A stretch of 47,267 bases of DNA from IMG/VR virus record IMGVR_UViG_3300017989_000169, positions 1 through 47,267 of that record; one strand, written 5' to 3'. How positions within the stretch are numbered: the first letter of the stretch is position 1; each line of letters opens with the position of its first letter. A program made the translations under genes and the position numbers. The DNA is from a virus. The notes beneath the pieces were generated by a model. The model saw only the letters and a list, made by a program, of their open reading frames with translations. It did no database searches and was not told where the DNA came from. Below are positions 1 through 8,295 of this stretch, one piece after another.

Positions 1-1
1 C

Positions 2-970
2 CAGGAGGACTGGTCGGAGATTCCGATGGTGCGGCTGCCGGGGTCGCTGAAGCCGGTCCAGCCCGAGGAGCTGGTGACTGCCGACGATGAAGGCGAGGAG
101 ATCCAGAAGCCCGCCGACGAGAAGGAGGAGGAGCGCCAGCGCCGCAGCGATGATGAGCTGGACTTCCCCGGCAGTCTCTACCCGACGCTAGAGCAGCGGG
201 CCGAGTTCATCAGGCGCCAGGATGACCGCCGCGAGGAGGCTGAGCCGCGGTACCGCCGGGCGCTGGATACATACCTTGCCGGCCAGCTGGAGCGGGTGCT
301 GGACAACCTCGATCTGCGCTCCGAGCAGCGCGCCGACGTCGTGCCGGCCGAGGAAATCCTGAAGCCTGAGGTCGAGTTGCTGCACTGGACCGACGAGATC
401 GGTCCTACAGAGCAGTCCATCATCATCGAGTTCGGCCAGGCCGCGCTTGATGACCTGCTGGCGGACGGCACGCTGTTCAGCATCGAGCGGCCGGAGATGA
501 AGCAGTGGCTGGCCGACAACCTGGCGGAGCGCAGCGCCCTGATCAACGAGACGACCGCGGCCGACATCCAGGAGATTCTGGCGGAGAACGTTGGCGCTTC
601 CCACAAGGAGACCGCCAAGCTGCTGCGCGGCTACTACGAGGACAGCATTCCGAGTCGGCGTGCCGAGGCCATCGTGCGCACGGAAGTGGGCCGCGCGGAT
701 ACCAAGGCCACGCTGGAAGGCTACAGCCAGGCCAGCGAGAAGCTGGGCAAGCGTATCCGTGCCGAGTGGATTACCGCCCGCGATGGCAAGGTGCGGGGCG
801 GCGGCAAGGACCCGTACAGCCACATCGCCATGGACGGCGCGCTGACCAACGACCAGGACGTATTCGAGACCGGCCAGGTCGGCGAGGTTGAAGGGCCGCT
901 GATGGACGGTCCCGCGGGCTGGGTAATCAACTGCCGGTGCGGCGTAGCACCGTGGATCGAGGAGGAGTGA
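2..970 (+). CDS. Portal C-terminus / Mu F-like head morphogenesis protein (5' partial)
   Basis: The frame is open from base 2 (reads QEDWSEIP before the first Met at 26), so the true start lies upstream and this is probably the tail of a longer portal or portal-minor-head fusion. The visible part has an acidic, charged linker, a helical middle, and a C-terminal segment typical of SPP1 gp7/Mu F minor head proteins: SRRAEAIVRTEVGRA, then a DGKVR...H..MDG region and the closing cysteine pair NCRCGVAPW. Such proteins sit at the portal vertex and are often fused to, or encoded next to, the portal. The next gene, a prohead protease, begins one base after the stop. The family assignment is firm; whether it is fused to portal cannot be decided here. 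Confidence 0.75.
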   Translation, partial: QEDWSEIPMVRLPGSLKPVQPEELVTADDEGEEIQKPADEKEEERQRRSDDELDFPGSLYPTLEQRAEFIRRQDDRREEAEPRYRRALDTYLAGQLERVLDNLDLRSEQRADVVPAEEILKPEVELLHWTDEIGPTEQSIIIEFGQAALDDLLADGTLFSIERPEMKQWLADNLAERSALINETTAADIQEILAENVGASHKETAKLLRGYYEDSIPSRRAEAIVRTEVGRADTKATLEGYSQASEKLGKRIRAEWITARDGKVRGGGKDPYSHIAMDGALTNDQDVFETGQVGEVEGPLMDGPAGWVINCRCGVAPWIEEE

Positions 971-971
971 G

Positions 972-1682
972 ATGTCACCGGAGCTAGTAGCAGTCAAGGG
1001 CGGCGACAAGCACATCCACGTGAGCAAGTTCCAGATCGCCGAGGTGACCGATGCCGGCGAGGGCAGCGAGGGTCGTTTCAGCGGCTACGCGGCGATCTTC
1101 GATGAGCTGATCCCTAGTTACAACGAGATCGTCGACAAGGGCGCATTCACACAGACGCTGCGCCACAATCGCGGGCAGGTACCGGTGCTGTGGATGCACG
1201 GCTCGTGGATTGACCCGCCGATGCCGATTGGCCTGGGACAGCGGGCCGAGGAGGATGACTACGGCCTGTTCGTCGAGGCCAAGCTGGACCTTCAGAACAA
1301 CCAGGCAGCCCGCGAGGCATGGGGCTTTATGCGGCTGGCCAATGAGGTCAACCGCAAGATCGGCCTGAGCATCGGTTTCAATCCGATCCAGCTGCTGGTC
1401 ACTGACGGCGACGAACCGAGTCACGTCAAGGAGCTGCGGCTTTGGGAGTACAGCCCGACACCGCCCGACTGGCAGGCGGCACCGAACGCAGGCATCGATG
1501 AGATGCGGAGCAGCTATCGCAGCGAGATGTACCGCGTAGTCGCGGAGCTGCTCAGAGAGATGGGAGTCAACAACTCGGCACTTGAGGCGGCAGCCGCTAC
1601 TCAAGGCGCCACTACCGAGCTGACTGAGGCGCAGCTGCACTCAGTAGCGGAATCACTGGACGGATTACTCACCAAGTTATGA
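972..1682 (+). CDS. HK97-family prohead maturation protease
   Basis: This 236-residue protein matches the S78 prohead protease family. It has an N-terminal GRFSGYAAIFDE strand, the histidine motif VLWMHGSW (His76) and the serine motif KIGLSIGF (Ser133), followed by a WEYSPTP segment likely to supply the acidic triad residue. In HK97-like phages it cleaves the delta domain of the capsid protein during head maturation. The ATG at 972 follows a GAGGAGGAG ribosome site that lies inside the end of the upstream gene. The stop overlaps an ATGA just before the capsid gene. Its place between portal and major capsid is the canonical order. Confidence 0.93.
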   Translation: MSPELVAVKGGDKHIHVSKFQIAEVTDAGEGSEGRFSGYAAIFDELIPSYNEIVDKGAFTQTLRHNRGQVPVLWMHGSWIDPPMPIGLGQRAEEDDYGLFVEAKLDLQNNQAAREAWGFMRLANEVNRKIGLSIGFNPIQLLVTDGDEPSHVKELRLWEYSPTPPDWQAAPNAGIDEMRSSYRSEMYRVVAELLREMGVNNSALEAAAATQGATTELTEAQLHSVAESLDGLLTKL

Positions 1683-1696
1683 AGGAGGGCATAGCA

Positions 1697-3031
1697 ATGC
1701 CTGAAGTAACACTGGCACAGATTGATGACAAGATCAAGCAGGTCGGTGTCCAGCTGGAGGAGAACCGGCAGACGATCCTCGACGAGGCCGGCAAGCAGGC
1801 CCAGGAGCTGGTCAGCACCAGCCACGCGGATGTACGCGCCGATCTCCAGGAGGAGAATGCGCGGCTCCGCGAGGACATCACGAAGCTGATCGAGGAGCGG
1901 CAGACCATCGAGATGGCGGAGAAGGCGAATGAGGCCATCCTGGCACGGATGGACGAGTTCACCACCCGGCTCGAGATGGCGATGTCGGGCGACGGCGCGG
2001 CGCAGCCGCGGCGATTGAGCCAGACCGAGCAGCTGCACATGCAGGCGTTCATGCACTACAGCCGCACCGGCGTGATGGGCGGAGAGCCCGAGCGCGAGTG
2101 GCTGGGGAGCCTGGACGAGATACAGCGGCGCGCCATTACGGAGGGAACCGCCGACGCCGGCGGATTCCTGGTGCCGGATGGCATGCGGCTGGACATCATC
2201 AAGAACATCCTGGAGCTTGACCCGATCAGCCAGTTGGCCAGGCGGGTCGAGATCACGGAGGGCAATTCCTATACCGTGCCGCGCATGAGCGACACGGGGC
2301 GCGGCGCTGCTGGGCAGAACGTCAGCGAGACGGGCAGCGGTACCGGCAAGAAGCCCAAGTGGGAGATGGTGACGCGCGTGGTGCATCCGGTTGTGGTACC
2401 CACGGAGCAGATCAGCCAGGACTTCCTGAGCGACGTTCGCAACGCGGGTGAGATTCTCGCTGACTGGGCAGGAGAGGAGTTGGCATACAAGGTCAACTAC
2501 AACTACCTGCTCGGTGATGGCGCGGCCAAGGCCGAGGGCATCCTGCAGAATGCCACGGTCGTTGCGGCCACGCTGACCGGTACGGATACTACCGATCACC
2601 GGATCACCGGCGAGGACTTCTACTACGCGCTGAGCGGGCTGAAGGAGAAGTACCAGCAGCGGGCCGTGTTCCTGTTCTGCCGGACCACGCTCTCGCATGC
2701 GATGACACTGCGCGAGGACCGCACGGCGGACGGCGGCGGAACTGACAGCGGTGGATTCATCCTGCCGTTCAGTCTGCGCGACGGCTATCCGCCCACGATT
2801 GCGGGGCTGAAGTACTACCTCAGCCCCAACATGCCGGCGGACGGCACCAAGGGCAACAAGATGCTGCTCTGCGGTGATCTGAAGGCGGGCTACTACTTCG
2901 CCCGCAAGGACGGCATCTACTTCATCGCCGACCCGTATAGCCACAAGCCCAACTGGGAGTACCTGTGGCGCATGCGCGATGACGGTGTGGTGGTCAAGCC
3001 GGAGGCGCTTCAGATCGTGACAGCGGGCTAG
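1697..3031 (+). CDS. HK97-fold major capsid protein
   Basis: The protein of 444 residues starts with about 110 residues of charged coiled coil (the delta/scaffold domain), a segment near the likely cleavage site, and then the capsid fold: EGTADAGGFLVPD, ISQLARRVEITEG, WEMVTRVVHPVVVPTEQISQ, LLGDGAAKAEGIL and a C-terminal DGIYFIADPYSHKP. I chose ATG 1697 over the in-frame ATG at 1679 because GGAGGG at 1684-1689 sits seven bases upstream of it. The 1679 start would have no ribosome site and would merely overlap the protease stop. It forms the icosahedral shell and is processed by the preceding protease. Confidence 0.95.
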   Translation: MPEVTLAQIDDKIKQVGVQLEENRQTILDEAGKQAQELVSTSHADVRADLQEENARLREDITKLIEERQTIEMAEKANEAILARMDEFTTRLEMAMSGDGAAQPRRLSQTEQLHMQAFMHYSRTGVMGGEPEREWLGSLDEIQRRAITEGTADAGGFLVPDGMRLDIIKNILELDPISQLARRVEITEGNSYTVPRMSDTGRGAAGQNVSETGSGTGKKPKWEMVTRVVHPVVVPTEQISQDFLSDVRNAGEILADWAGEELAYKVNYNYLLGDGAAKAEGILQNATVVAATLTGTDTTDHRITGEDFYYALSGLKEKYQQRAVFLFCRTTLSHAMTLREDRTADGGGTDSGGFILPFSLRDGYPPTIAGLKYYLSPNMPADGTKGNKMLLCGDLKAGYYFARKDGIYFIADPYSHKPNWEYLWRMRDDGVVVKPEALQIVTAG

Positions 3032-3081
3032 TCGACGCGCGCAGCGCGAGCCTGACAGAGTAACGAGCAAAGGAGAAGAAC

Positions 3082-3522
3082 ATGGCATTGCAATGGGATG
3101 TTTTCAACAACATCAAGATCGACCTGCTGACCGTGCCGGCTGTCAAGACCGCGACAGTTACCTCGGACGCCGCCGACATGGCTGGCTACGAGGGCGCCCG
3201 GTTCGACGTGATCTTCGGCGAGAGCGGCAACAGCCTGTGCGGTGGCGTCAAGTGGGACTGCAAGTTGCAGGAGTCCGACGACGACGTGACGTATGCGGAC
3301 GTCGACGCCGATGACGTGATCGGCAACACGAGCGATCAGTTCGGCCTTGTCGATGACGCAGCGAGCGACGGCGCGGTGTACAGCCTGGGCTACAAGGGCA
3401 TCAAGCGGTACGTCAAGGTCGTCGTCACAGCCACCGGCACGCACGGCACCGGGATCATCATCACCATCGCGGTGAACCGGTTCAAGTCGATCAACCCGCC
3501 GAGCAACGTAGTCAACGCGTAA
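3082..3522 (+). CDS. Capsid decoration/head-associated protein candidate
   Basis: This 146-residue, beta-rich protein directly follows the capsid gene and has a good ribosome site (AAAGGAGAAGAAC before the ATG). It contains a DMAGYEGARFDVIFGES segment, LQESDDDVTYADV, and a C-terminal KGIKRYVKVVVTATGTHG strand. That pattern is common in small proteins encoded just downstream of HK97-like capsid genes and usually annotated as hypothetical or decoration proteins. Two cysteines (GNSLCGGVKWDCKLQ) could pair. Position and secondary-structure pattern support a virion role on the head; no catalytic motif is visible. Confidence 0.55.
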   Translation: MALQWDVFNNIKIDLLTVPAVKTATVTSDAADMAGYEGARFDVIFGESGNSLCGGVKWDCKLQESDDDVTYADVDADDVIGNTSDQFGLVDDAASDGAVYSLGYKGIKRYVKVVVTATGTHGTGIIITIAVNRFKSINPPSNVVNA

Positions 3523-3582
3523 CCCAAGCTAGCCAGGTCGCGATCAGGGCCGATGCACTTGGCTGGGTGAGGGTGAAGCCTG

Positions 3583-3610
3583 CGGGGATGGGCCTTCGGG
3601 CCTGTCCCCG
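3583..3610 (+). terminator. 12-bp hairpin with TTCG loop after the capsid genes
   Basis: CGGGGATGGGCC, TTCG, GGCCTGTCCCCG can pair along all 12 positions, with two G-U pairs, and closes on an exceptionally stable UUCG tetraloop. It lies in the 103-bp gap after the decoration-like gene. It is followed by TGGGCAGGAGTAGCG and the next start codon, with no T-tract. It could therefore be a Rho-independent-like pause, an mRNA 3'-end stabiliser for the abundant capsid message, or a translation modulator of the following gene rather than a strict terminator. Confidence 0.55.
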
Positions 3611-3625
3611 TGGGCAGGAGTAGCG

Positions 3626-4750
3626 ATGCACAAGTACGTGAACAGCGTGGAGGATATCAGGCTGAAGCACGACAGCCCGCCGGCGGGATCGCCCCTGGCC
3701 GGCCGGTCGCTGGCGGTCAGTTGCCACATGGAGCGGTGGCTGGTAGCGGAGCGGCTGCTGCCGCTGTTTGCGAGCTTCGGCCACATTTGGGTTGTCAACG
3801 AGCATCGGTACACCGACCGGCGGCTAGCGGATGCGTTCCACGAGCGGGAGATCGACACGTTCATCGTGGGTGAGTACGCGAGCCACTGGAACATGCGCAG
3901 CCGGGTTCTGCGGCAGGCGGGCATCCGCGTGTACCACTACGGCCTTGGGATCATCAGCCACTACGACACCAGCCGCTTCGACTGGGGCATGTACGACGAC
4001 GATACGTGGCTGCGCTGGGCAACCAGCCCGGAGCAGCTGCCGTCCGAGCCCGCGGTCGACACCGGCGAGCAGGTGGAGCGGGTGCTGATCATCGGCCAGG
4101 TGCCGGGCGATCAGGCGCTTCAGTACGGCGGCCGCGGCTATACCATGGCGCAGCTGGTGCGGGAAGTCCGGATGGTGCTTCCGCGCGCTGAGCTGTGGTA
4201 CCGGCCGCATCCGCGTACGCTGGAGCGCGTCGGCATTCCGCATAGCCTGCCGGATAGCTACCTGCTCGATCCCGATGACAAGATCCCGGTGCTTGTACCG
4301 GATCGCTTCACCGACGCCGAGACCATGGCGGCGATTCGGGCCCGGTACCCGCGGGCGCAACTGACAGCCGGCGGCTCGCTCGGCGACAGCCTCGCGCAGG
4401 TCGACGCCGCGGCGATGGTCAATAGCACGGCCTGCTACGAGTGCGTACAGGCAGGCGTCACGGCCTACATCGCGGGCGTGCCGCTGATTGATCTGCATCA
4501 GGGCGGCATGGCACTGCTGGGCAACATCACGCAGGGCCGGCATCTGCCCAGCACCGACTACAGAGACAAGCTGCGGGCGCAGCTGCTCAGCATGCAGTCA
4601 CAGCCAGGGCAGGTATACGGCGCCCATGAGTTCATCGCCCACGAGCAGGCGATGCAGACGGCGCGGAATTGCCACGGGCTGAAGTGGGCCAGTCGAGATG
4701 AGGATGCCAATCTGATGTTGACGCCTGAGCTACAGGGGGTGGTGCTGTAA
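3626..4750 (+). CDS. Capsule-polysaccharide-synthase-like glycosyl enzyme (KpsC/KpsS-like)
   Basis: The 374-residue protein resembles the Capsule_synth (KpsS/LipB-like) family: VERVLIIGQVPGDQALQYGG, an RPHPRTLE motif, and a late STACYECVQAGVTAYIAGVP segment that recalls the nucleotide-sugar-binding lobe of GT-B-like Kdo transferases. It is a clear paralogue of the N-terminal half of the protein at 22500-24092. They share the pattern QAGxRxxHxGLGxxxHYxTxRxDWxMYxxDTWLRxATSP. It interrupts the head gene order, between the decoration-like gene and the connector, behind a strong hairpin. The role is unknown: it could glycosylate virion proteins or alter host surface glycans. The substrate cannot be read from sequence. 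Confidence 0.6.
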   Translation: MHKYVNSVEDIRLKHDSPPAGSPLAGRSLAVSCHMERWLVAERLLPLFASFGHIWVVNEHRYTDRRLADAFHEREIDTFIVGEYASHWNMRSRVLRQAGIRVYHYGLGIISHYDTSRFDWGMYDDDTWLRWATSPEQLPSEPAVDTGEQVERVLIIGQVPGDQALQYGGRGYTMAQLVREVRMVLPRAELWYRPHPRTLERVGIPHSLPDSYLLDPDDKIPVLVPDRFTDAETMAAIRARYPRAQLTAGGSLGDSLAQVDAAAMVNSTACYECVQAGVTAYIAGVPLIDLHQGGMALLGNITQGRHLPSTDYRDKLRAQLLSMQSQPGQVYGAHEFIAHEQAMQTARNCHGLKWASRDEDANLMLTPELQGVVL

Positions 4751-5403
4751 TGGCGCTGGCCAGGCTCGAGCTGCTCAAGTCCAAGAACTATCTGAAGATG
4801 ACCGATGGCACGCTGGATAGTGAGCTGAAGGCGCTGCTGCTGGAGGCTACCGCCAGGGTCGAGCAGGAGACCGGCCGCGTACTGGAGTCCACTACCCACA
4901 CCGACGAGCGGCACACCGGGCGCGACACGAACGAGCTGTACCCCCATCAGTGGCCGGTCACTGCGCTGGGGAGCGTGTACATCTGGAATACCACCAGCGA
5001 GACATTCGTATCGGAGAGCACTGCGTACTTCGACGTGATCACCCCGCCGGGCGACCGGTCGTACATCTACTACCCCAAGCTGGGCCAGGATGACAACAGC
5101 GAGTACACCGAGTACCCGACCACGCCGAACGGCATCAAGATCACGTATACGGCGGGCTACGTGACTACGGCATGGGCTACGGCGGAGATCACGGCGAGCT
5201 TCGACGTGCCGGCCGACTTGGAGCGGGCAACAGCGATGCTGGCCATGTTGGCCTGGCTCGAGGGCAAGGGCGCCGGGCAGGCGCGGATGGGCATGAAGCG
5301 CACAGTGATCGGCGAGCAGCAGATCATCGTGGACCGCCCGGCGAGCGGCCTTGTCGCGGAAGTAGAGGCCATTCTGAGCTGCTACAGGAGGGCATCGCTG
5401 TAA
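4750..5403 (+). CDS. Head-tail connector protein (gp6-like)
   Basis: This 217-residue protein fits the head-tail connector/adaptor class (HK97 gp6, phiE125 gp8-like). It has an N-terminal LARLELLKSKNYLKM helix, DSELKALLLEATARVEQETGR, a beta-rich middle containing YPHQWPV, and a C-terminal helix pair (DLERATAMLAMLAWLEGKG) followed by a short arginine-rich end. It binds the portal in related phages. The start overlaps the previous stop (TAATG), and the stop overlaps the next start in the same way, indicating translational coupling through the neck gene block. Confidence 0.82.
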   Translation: MALARLELLKSKNYLKMTDGTLDSELKALLLEATARVEQETGRVLESTTHTDERHTGRDTNELYPHQWPVTALGSVYIWNTTSETFVSESTAYFDVITPPGDRSYIYYPKLGQDDNSEYTEYPTTPNGIKITYTAGYVTTAWATAEITASFDVPADLERATAMLAMLAWLEGKGAGQARMGMKRTVIGEQQIIVDRPASGLVAEVEAILSCYRRASL

Positions 5404-5792
5404 TGGCGCGAGGACAGCGAGAGCAGGTGCGGGTCGACAAGCTCAACGTCCGCTTGAGCGACTTGATCAGCGGCGTGGCCAAGAGCCATGCCGCGGTTGT
5501 GGCCGGCATGAGCCAGGAGCTGCCGGTGAGGTTCGAGCGTGCGGCCAAGACGAACTACGACAAGGTGCTGGGCCGAATCAGCGGCAATCTGTACCGCAGC
5601 ATCGAGGGCTTTGCGCGCCGCAAAGGTGGCGACCTATGGGAGATCGGGCTGCGCGACAAGATGGCCTATGCCCGCTTCCTGGAGTACGGCACGAAGCGCA
5701 TCAAGCCTCGGCGGTTCCTGGGCAACCCCATGCGCAGCATCGCCCGCGGCTGGATACGGCGGGTGATCAAGAGGGTTAGCTTCGATGGCTGA
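5403..5792 (+). CDS. HK97 gp10-like head closure / tail completion protein
   Basis: The 129-residue protein carries the gp10-like signature in its C-terminal half: MAYARFLEYGTKRIKPRRFLGNPM, read in two parts (AYARFLEYGTKRI, then PRRFLGNPM). The N-terminus is a basic helical region. ATG 5403 was chosen because it overlaps the connector stop as TAATG and an AGGAGG-like site lies at the end of that gene. The longer open frame upstream merely shadows the connector gene. The product acts at the neck or head-tail interface of long-tailed phages. Confidence 0.82.
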   Translation: MARGQREQVRVDKLNVRLSDLISGVAKSHAAVVAGMSQELPVRFERAAKTNYDKVLGRISGNLYRSIEGFARRKGGDLWEIGLRDKMAYARFLEYGTKRIKPRRFLGNPMRSIARGWIRRVIKRVSFDG

Positions 5793-6216
5793 TCAGACCA
5801 GAGACGCGGCGATCACGGCGCTGGAGACGGCGCTGGGGAGTGTGACCGGCGTTAAGACGGTCAGTTCCGAGCTGATCACCTTTGACGCGATCAGTGAGAC
5901 CGAGATGCCCTATGTGCTGATCGAGGAGTTGGAGGAGGCTGAGATCAATCGGGATGCCACCAGCAAGCGTGAGATTTCACTGCACGTTGCGGTGCACCTG
6001 GTGTACGACGACAAGGAGAGCGGCACCGGCGGCGGTCGCGACATGGCAGACAGCATGGTCAAGGTGGTCGAGGCCGCGGCTGCGAATCTGCTGGGCGGCA
6101 CCGTGATGAACATCTCGGCGGAGCCGGGCCTGCCGCCGATTCAATGGCCGCCGGCCAATATCAGGAAAGTCCGTTCGCGCCGGCTGCTGCTGGTGATCCA
6201 GCAGGACTTTGGATAG
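5785..6216 (+). CDS. Tail terminator / minor tail protein U-like
   Basis: At 143 residues, with the start overlapping the previous gene by eight bases, this fits the position and size of tail terminator proteins, which cap the tail tube and join it to the head. The sequence has an N-terminal helix (RDAAITALETALGSV), a beta strand region (MPYVLIEELEEAE), SLHVAVHLVYDD and a final RRLLLVIQQDFG strand, an alpha/beta pattern typical of the family. No motif is diagnostic on its own, so the call leans on gene order: gp10-like protein, this gene, then tail tube. Confidence 0.68.
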   Translation: MADQTRDAAITALETALGSVTGVKTVSSELITFDAISETEMPYVLIEELEEAEINRDATSKREISLHVAVHLVYDDKESGTGGGRDMADSMVKVVEAAAANLLGGTVMNISAEPGLPPIQWPPANIRKVRSRRLLLVIQQDFG

Positions 6217-6225
6217 GAGGAGCAG

Positions 6226-6564
6226 ATGGAACCTGAAGCGAAAAGACGGCAGACGAGGCTGGACCCGGCCGCGGCTCAGCGTAAGACGCGGGCGCATGGA
6301 CCGGAGGCAGCCGCGGAGCCGCAGTCCGCCGAGCAGGCTGTCAAACCGGCGGAGCCGGTAGCGGAGCCTGCGGCGGAGCAGCCCAAGCCTCAGCCGCGCC
6401 GGAGCCGCCGGCCGAAGATCACCAGGGGTGATGTCGGCACCATCCCCCGCGGCTACACCGAGGACGAAGCGAGAGAGTGGATTCACAGCCACAGCCTTGC
6501 GCAGTGGAAGGCCATGGGCCAGCCGAAGCGTAAAGCTGCATTGGAGGAACTGAGACATGGGTAA
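6226..6564 (+). CDS. Small Ala/Pro/Glu-rich protein of unknown function
   Basis: This 112-residue protein begins with a disordered, lysine/arginine-, alanine-, proline- and glutamate-rich stretch of about 65 residues (AEPVAEPAAEQPKPQP). It ends in a short folded-looking region with RGYTEDEAREWIHSHSLAQWKAMG. The ATG follows an AGGAGGAG site. The stop overlaps the next gene by eight bases. I do not recognise the family. Its place directly before the tail tube suggests a small structural or assembly protein, but that is inference from position only. Confidence 0.6.
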   Translation: MEPEAKRRQTRLDPAAAQRKTRAHGPEAAAEPQSAEQAVKPAEPVAEPAAEQPKPQPRRSRRPKITRGDVGTIPRGYTEDEAREWIHSHSLAQWKAMGQPKRKAALEELRHG

Positions 6565-7456
6565 CCTGATCACAGCGCTGGACATCGTTGAGGTCGGCGG
6601 TGTCAGGATCGTCGTTGAGAACGCCGACTTCAAGGAGCGAGCCTCGTTTGACGAGCCAAACGCGCAGACGCCGGAGCAGCATCGCGATATTGCTCTGCCA
6701 GGCGCGCTGTACAGCGTGGGCAGCTTCACGACTCGCGTCAGCGGCTCCGGTGCGGCCGGTACAGCGCCGTTCGACGGCCCGCTGATCAAAGCCGCGGGCA
6801 TGACGGAGACCATCAACGCCGGGACATCGGTCGTGTATACGCGCGATCCGACGATGGCTGGCACCAAGGTGGACATCGACTACTGGCGCGGCAATGCCTT
6901 GCTGGTAGCGCTGGCTAACTGCGTGGTACGGCCTGAGTGGGTGATCGAGCCGAACAAGGCGATGCGCTGCAACTGGCAGGTGCACGGCACGTACACCGAG
7001 CCCAGCAGCGGCAGCTCTACAGGTGTGCTGACGACGGCGGCGGCGCGGGCGCCGGTCTGCAAGGGCCTGGCAATCACCATCGGCGGCATCACGATCAAGC
7101 TGAAGCGGCTGGTCATCACCATCCCGAATCAGTGGGAGGAGCCTGACGAGGACGCCTGCGGCTCGCACGGGATTATCAACCCGTCGATCTATGAGCGCGC
7201 ATTCCACGTTGACGCGACGATCCGCGCCCAGCTGCCGGCGACGTCCAACTGGTGGAACAACCTGACGGGCAAGACCAAGATGGCGCTGTCGGCGGTGCTG
7301 GGAAGCGACGCAGGCAACATTCTGACAGTCACGGCTGATCTGTACTTCCGCGAGCAGATCGATCCCAGCCAGGCCGCCGGGCGCCATGAGATCACCCTGC
7401 CGCTGGCGGTCAGCTATGCCGCGGGCGACACCGGGCTGACGTTGACGTACACCTAG
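6557..7456 (+). CDS. Major tail tube protein
   Basis: The 299-residue, beta-rich protein lies between the tail terminator and the frameshifted chaperone pair, exactly where the tail tube gene lies in siphoviruses. It contains alternating strands (VRIVVENADFKERASF, GITIKLKRLVITIPN, NILTVTADLYFREQ) and a long ITLPLAVSYAAGDTGL end, with little predicted helix. Tube subunits polymerise around the tape measure protein. It is longer than a minimal tube protein, so an extra Ig-like or loop domain is possible. An SD-like stretch (GGAGGAACTGAGAC) precedes the ATG. Confidence 0.75.
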   Translation: MGNLITALDIVEVGGVRIVVENADFKERASFDEPNAQTPEQHRDIALPGALYSVGSFTTRVSGSGAAGTAPFDGPLIKAAGMTETINAGTSVVYTRDPTMAGTKVDIDYWRGNALLVALANCVVRPEWVIEPNKAMRCNWQVHGTYTEPSSGSSTGVLTTAAARAPVCKGLAITIGGITIKLKRLVITIPNQWEEPDEDACGSHGIINPSIYERAFHVDATIRAQLPATSNWWNNLTGKTKMALSAVLGSDAGNILTVTADLYFREQIDPSQAAGRHEITLPLAVSYAAGDTGLTLTYT

Positions 7457-7497
7457 GCCGCGAGCCTGGGTCAGTAGTGTTGTAGGAGGCTGGCAAG

Positions 7498-8295
7498 ATG
7501 CAAGCCAAGGCTTTACCCCCCAAAGTAACCGGCGGTTGGATTACCGCACGATGCGATGTGCCTGAGCATCTGCTGGAGCAGGCCAAGCAGAGCTTCAGCG
7601 GATTCTACGGAACCTTCTGCGCGGCCCTGGAGAGCCTGCCGGAAGTCGATGCAGCGCTGCGGGAGGCCGCGGCCGATCTGAAGCTCGACATCGAGCACGG
7701 CCCGGAGGAGTTCTACCATACGCTCCGCTACGACCCGATCGTGGACTTCGAGCGGAAGCGCAACTGGCACACGGCGCTGATCAATCTGCTGTCGCTGCTG
7801 GAGCTCGAGCAGCTTGAGTCGCTGGGCCGCGTGTTCGACTGGGAGCCGAGCGTTCGGTTCAAGATTCGGGAGCTGCACGACCGGCATGCGGAGTACGCGG
7901 CGGGTCTGAATATCAGCGGCGACACCGTGAACGTTCGGACGGCGGCGCGTAGCTGGGCGCGCGTGGCATTGACTCACATTGAGGGCCTGACTGATCCGGA
8001 GACCGGCAAGGACTATGAACTGAGCTTCCAGAAGGTCACCATCGACGGCAAGAAGGTGCGGGTCGTTACCACTGCCTGCGCCGACCGGCTGCCGCAGCTG
8101 CTGCTGCTGGAGGTCATGCAGGCGTGCCGCGATGCAACCGGCCTGAGCGAGGAGGAGGTGGAGGACGTGGTTTTTCCCTCAGGCTCAGCCTCAGCCTCCA
8201 GTGTCCCAGGGAGTGCTCAGGCCAAGGACAAGATGAGCGAGACTGTCCCCACCACTGCCTCCAGGGACTCCTCAAGATCGGAGAGCGACGCGTAG
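7498..8295 (+). CDS. Tail assembly chaperone (gpG-like, zero-frame product)
   Basis: This 265-residue, mostly helical acidic protein precedes the tape measure gene and has a strong AGGAGG ribosome site nine bases before the ATG. The fold-like part ends around DATGLSEEEVEDVVF. The remaining 36 or so residues are a serine/alanine-rich low-complexity tail (SGSASASSVPG). That pattern is expected when the normal product terminates after a slippage site and the useful extension lies in another frame. In lambda, G and G-T bind the tape measure and recruit tube subunits. Confidence 0.78.
   Translation: MQAKALPPKVTGGWITARCDVPEHLLEQAKQSFSGFYGTFCAALESLPEVDAALREAAADLKLDIEHGPEEFYHTLRYDPIVDFERKRNWHTALINLLSLLELEQLESLGRVFDWEPSVRFKIRELHDRHAEYAAGLNISGDTVNVRTAARSWARVALTHIEGLTDPETGKDYELSFQKVTIDGKKVRVVTTACADRLPQLLLLEVMQACRDATGLSEEEVEDVVFPSGSASASSVPGSAQAKDKMSETVPTTASRDSSRSESDA
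8169..8178 (+). promoter_or_regulatory. Putative -1 ribosomal slippage site between chaperone frames
   Basis: The zero frame reads GTG GTT TTT CCC. Slipping back one base on the T-run re-pairs TTT with TTT and moves translation into the frame that stays open to 8540. The run is not a perfect X-XXY-YYZ heptamer: the A-site codon CCC would become TCC. Slippage would therefore be by one tRNA or at modest efficiency. I saw no convincing long stem downstream, only short GC-rich dyads. The position, about 40 codons before the zero-frame stop and just before the tape measure gene, matches the usual programmed frameshift. Confidence 0.5.

Noticed and set aside
188-1027. Long minus-strand open frame opposite the head genes
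   Set aside because: It shadows the portal/protease genes, has an unusual arginine/valine-rich composition and no ribosome site; high GC makes such antisense frames common.
1601-3088. 495-codon minus-strand frame opposite the major capsid gene
   Set aside because: It is a mirror of the certain capsid gene, with His/Arg/Leu bias typical of antisense reading and no supporting start.
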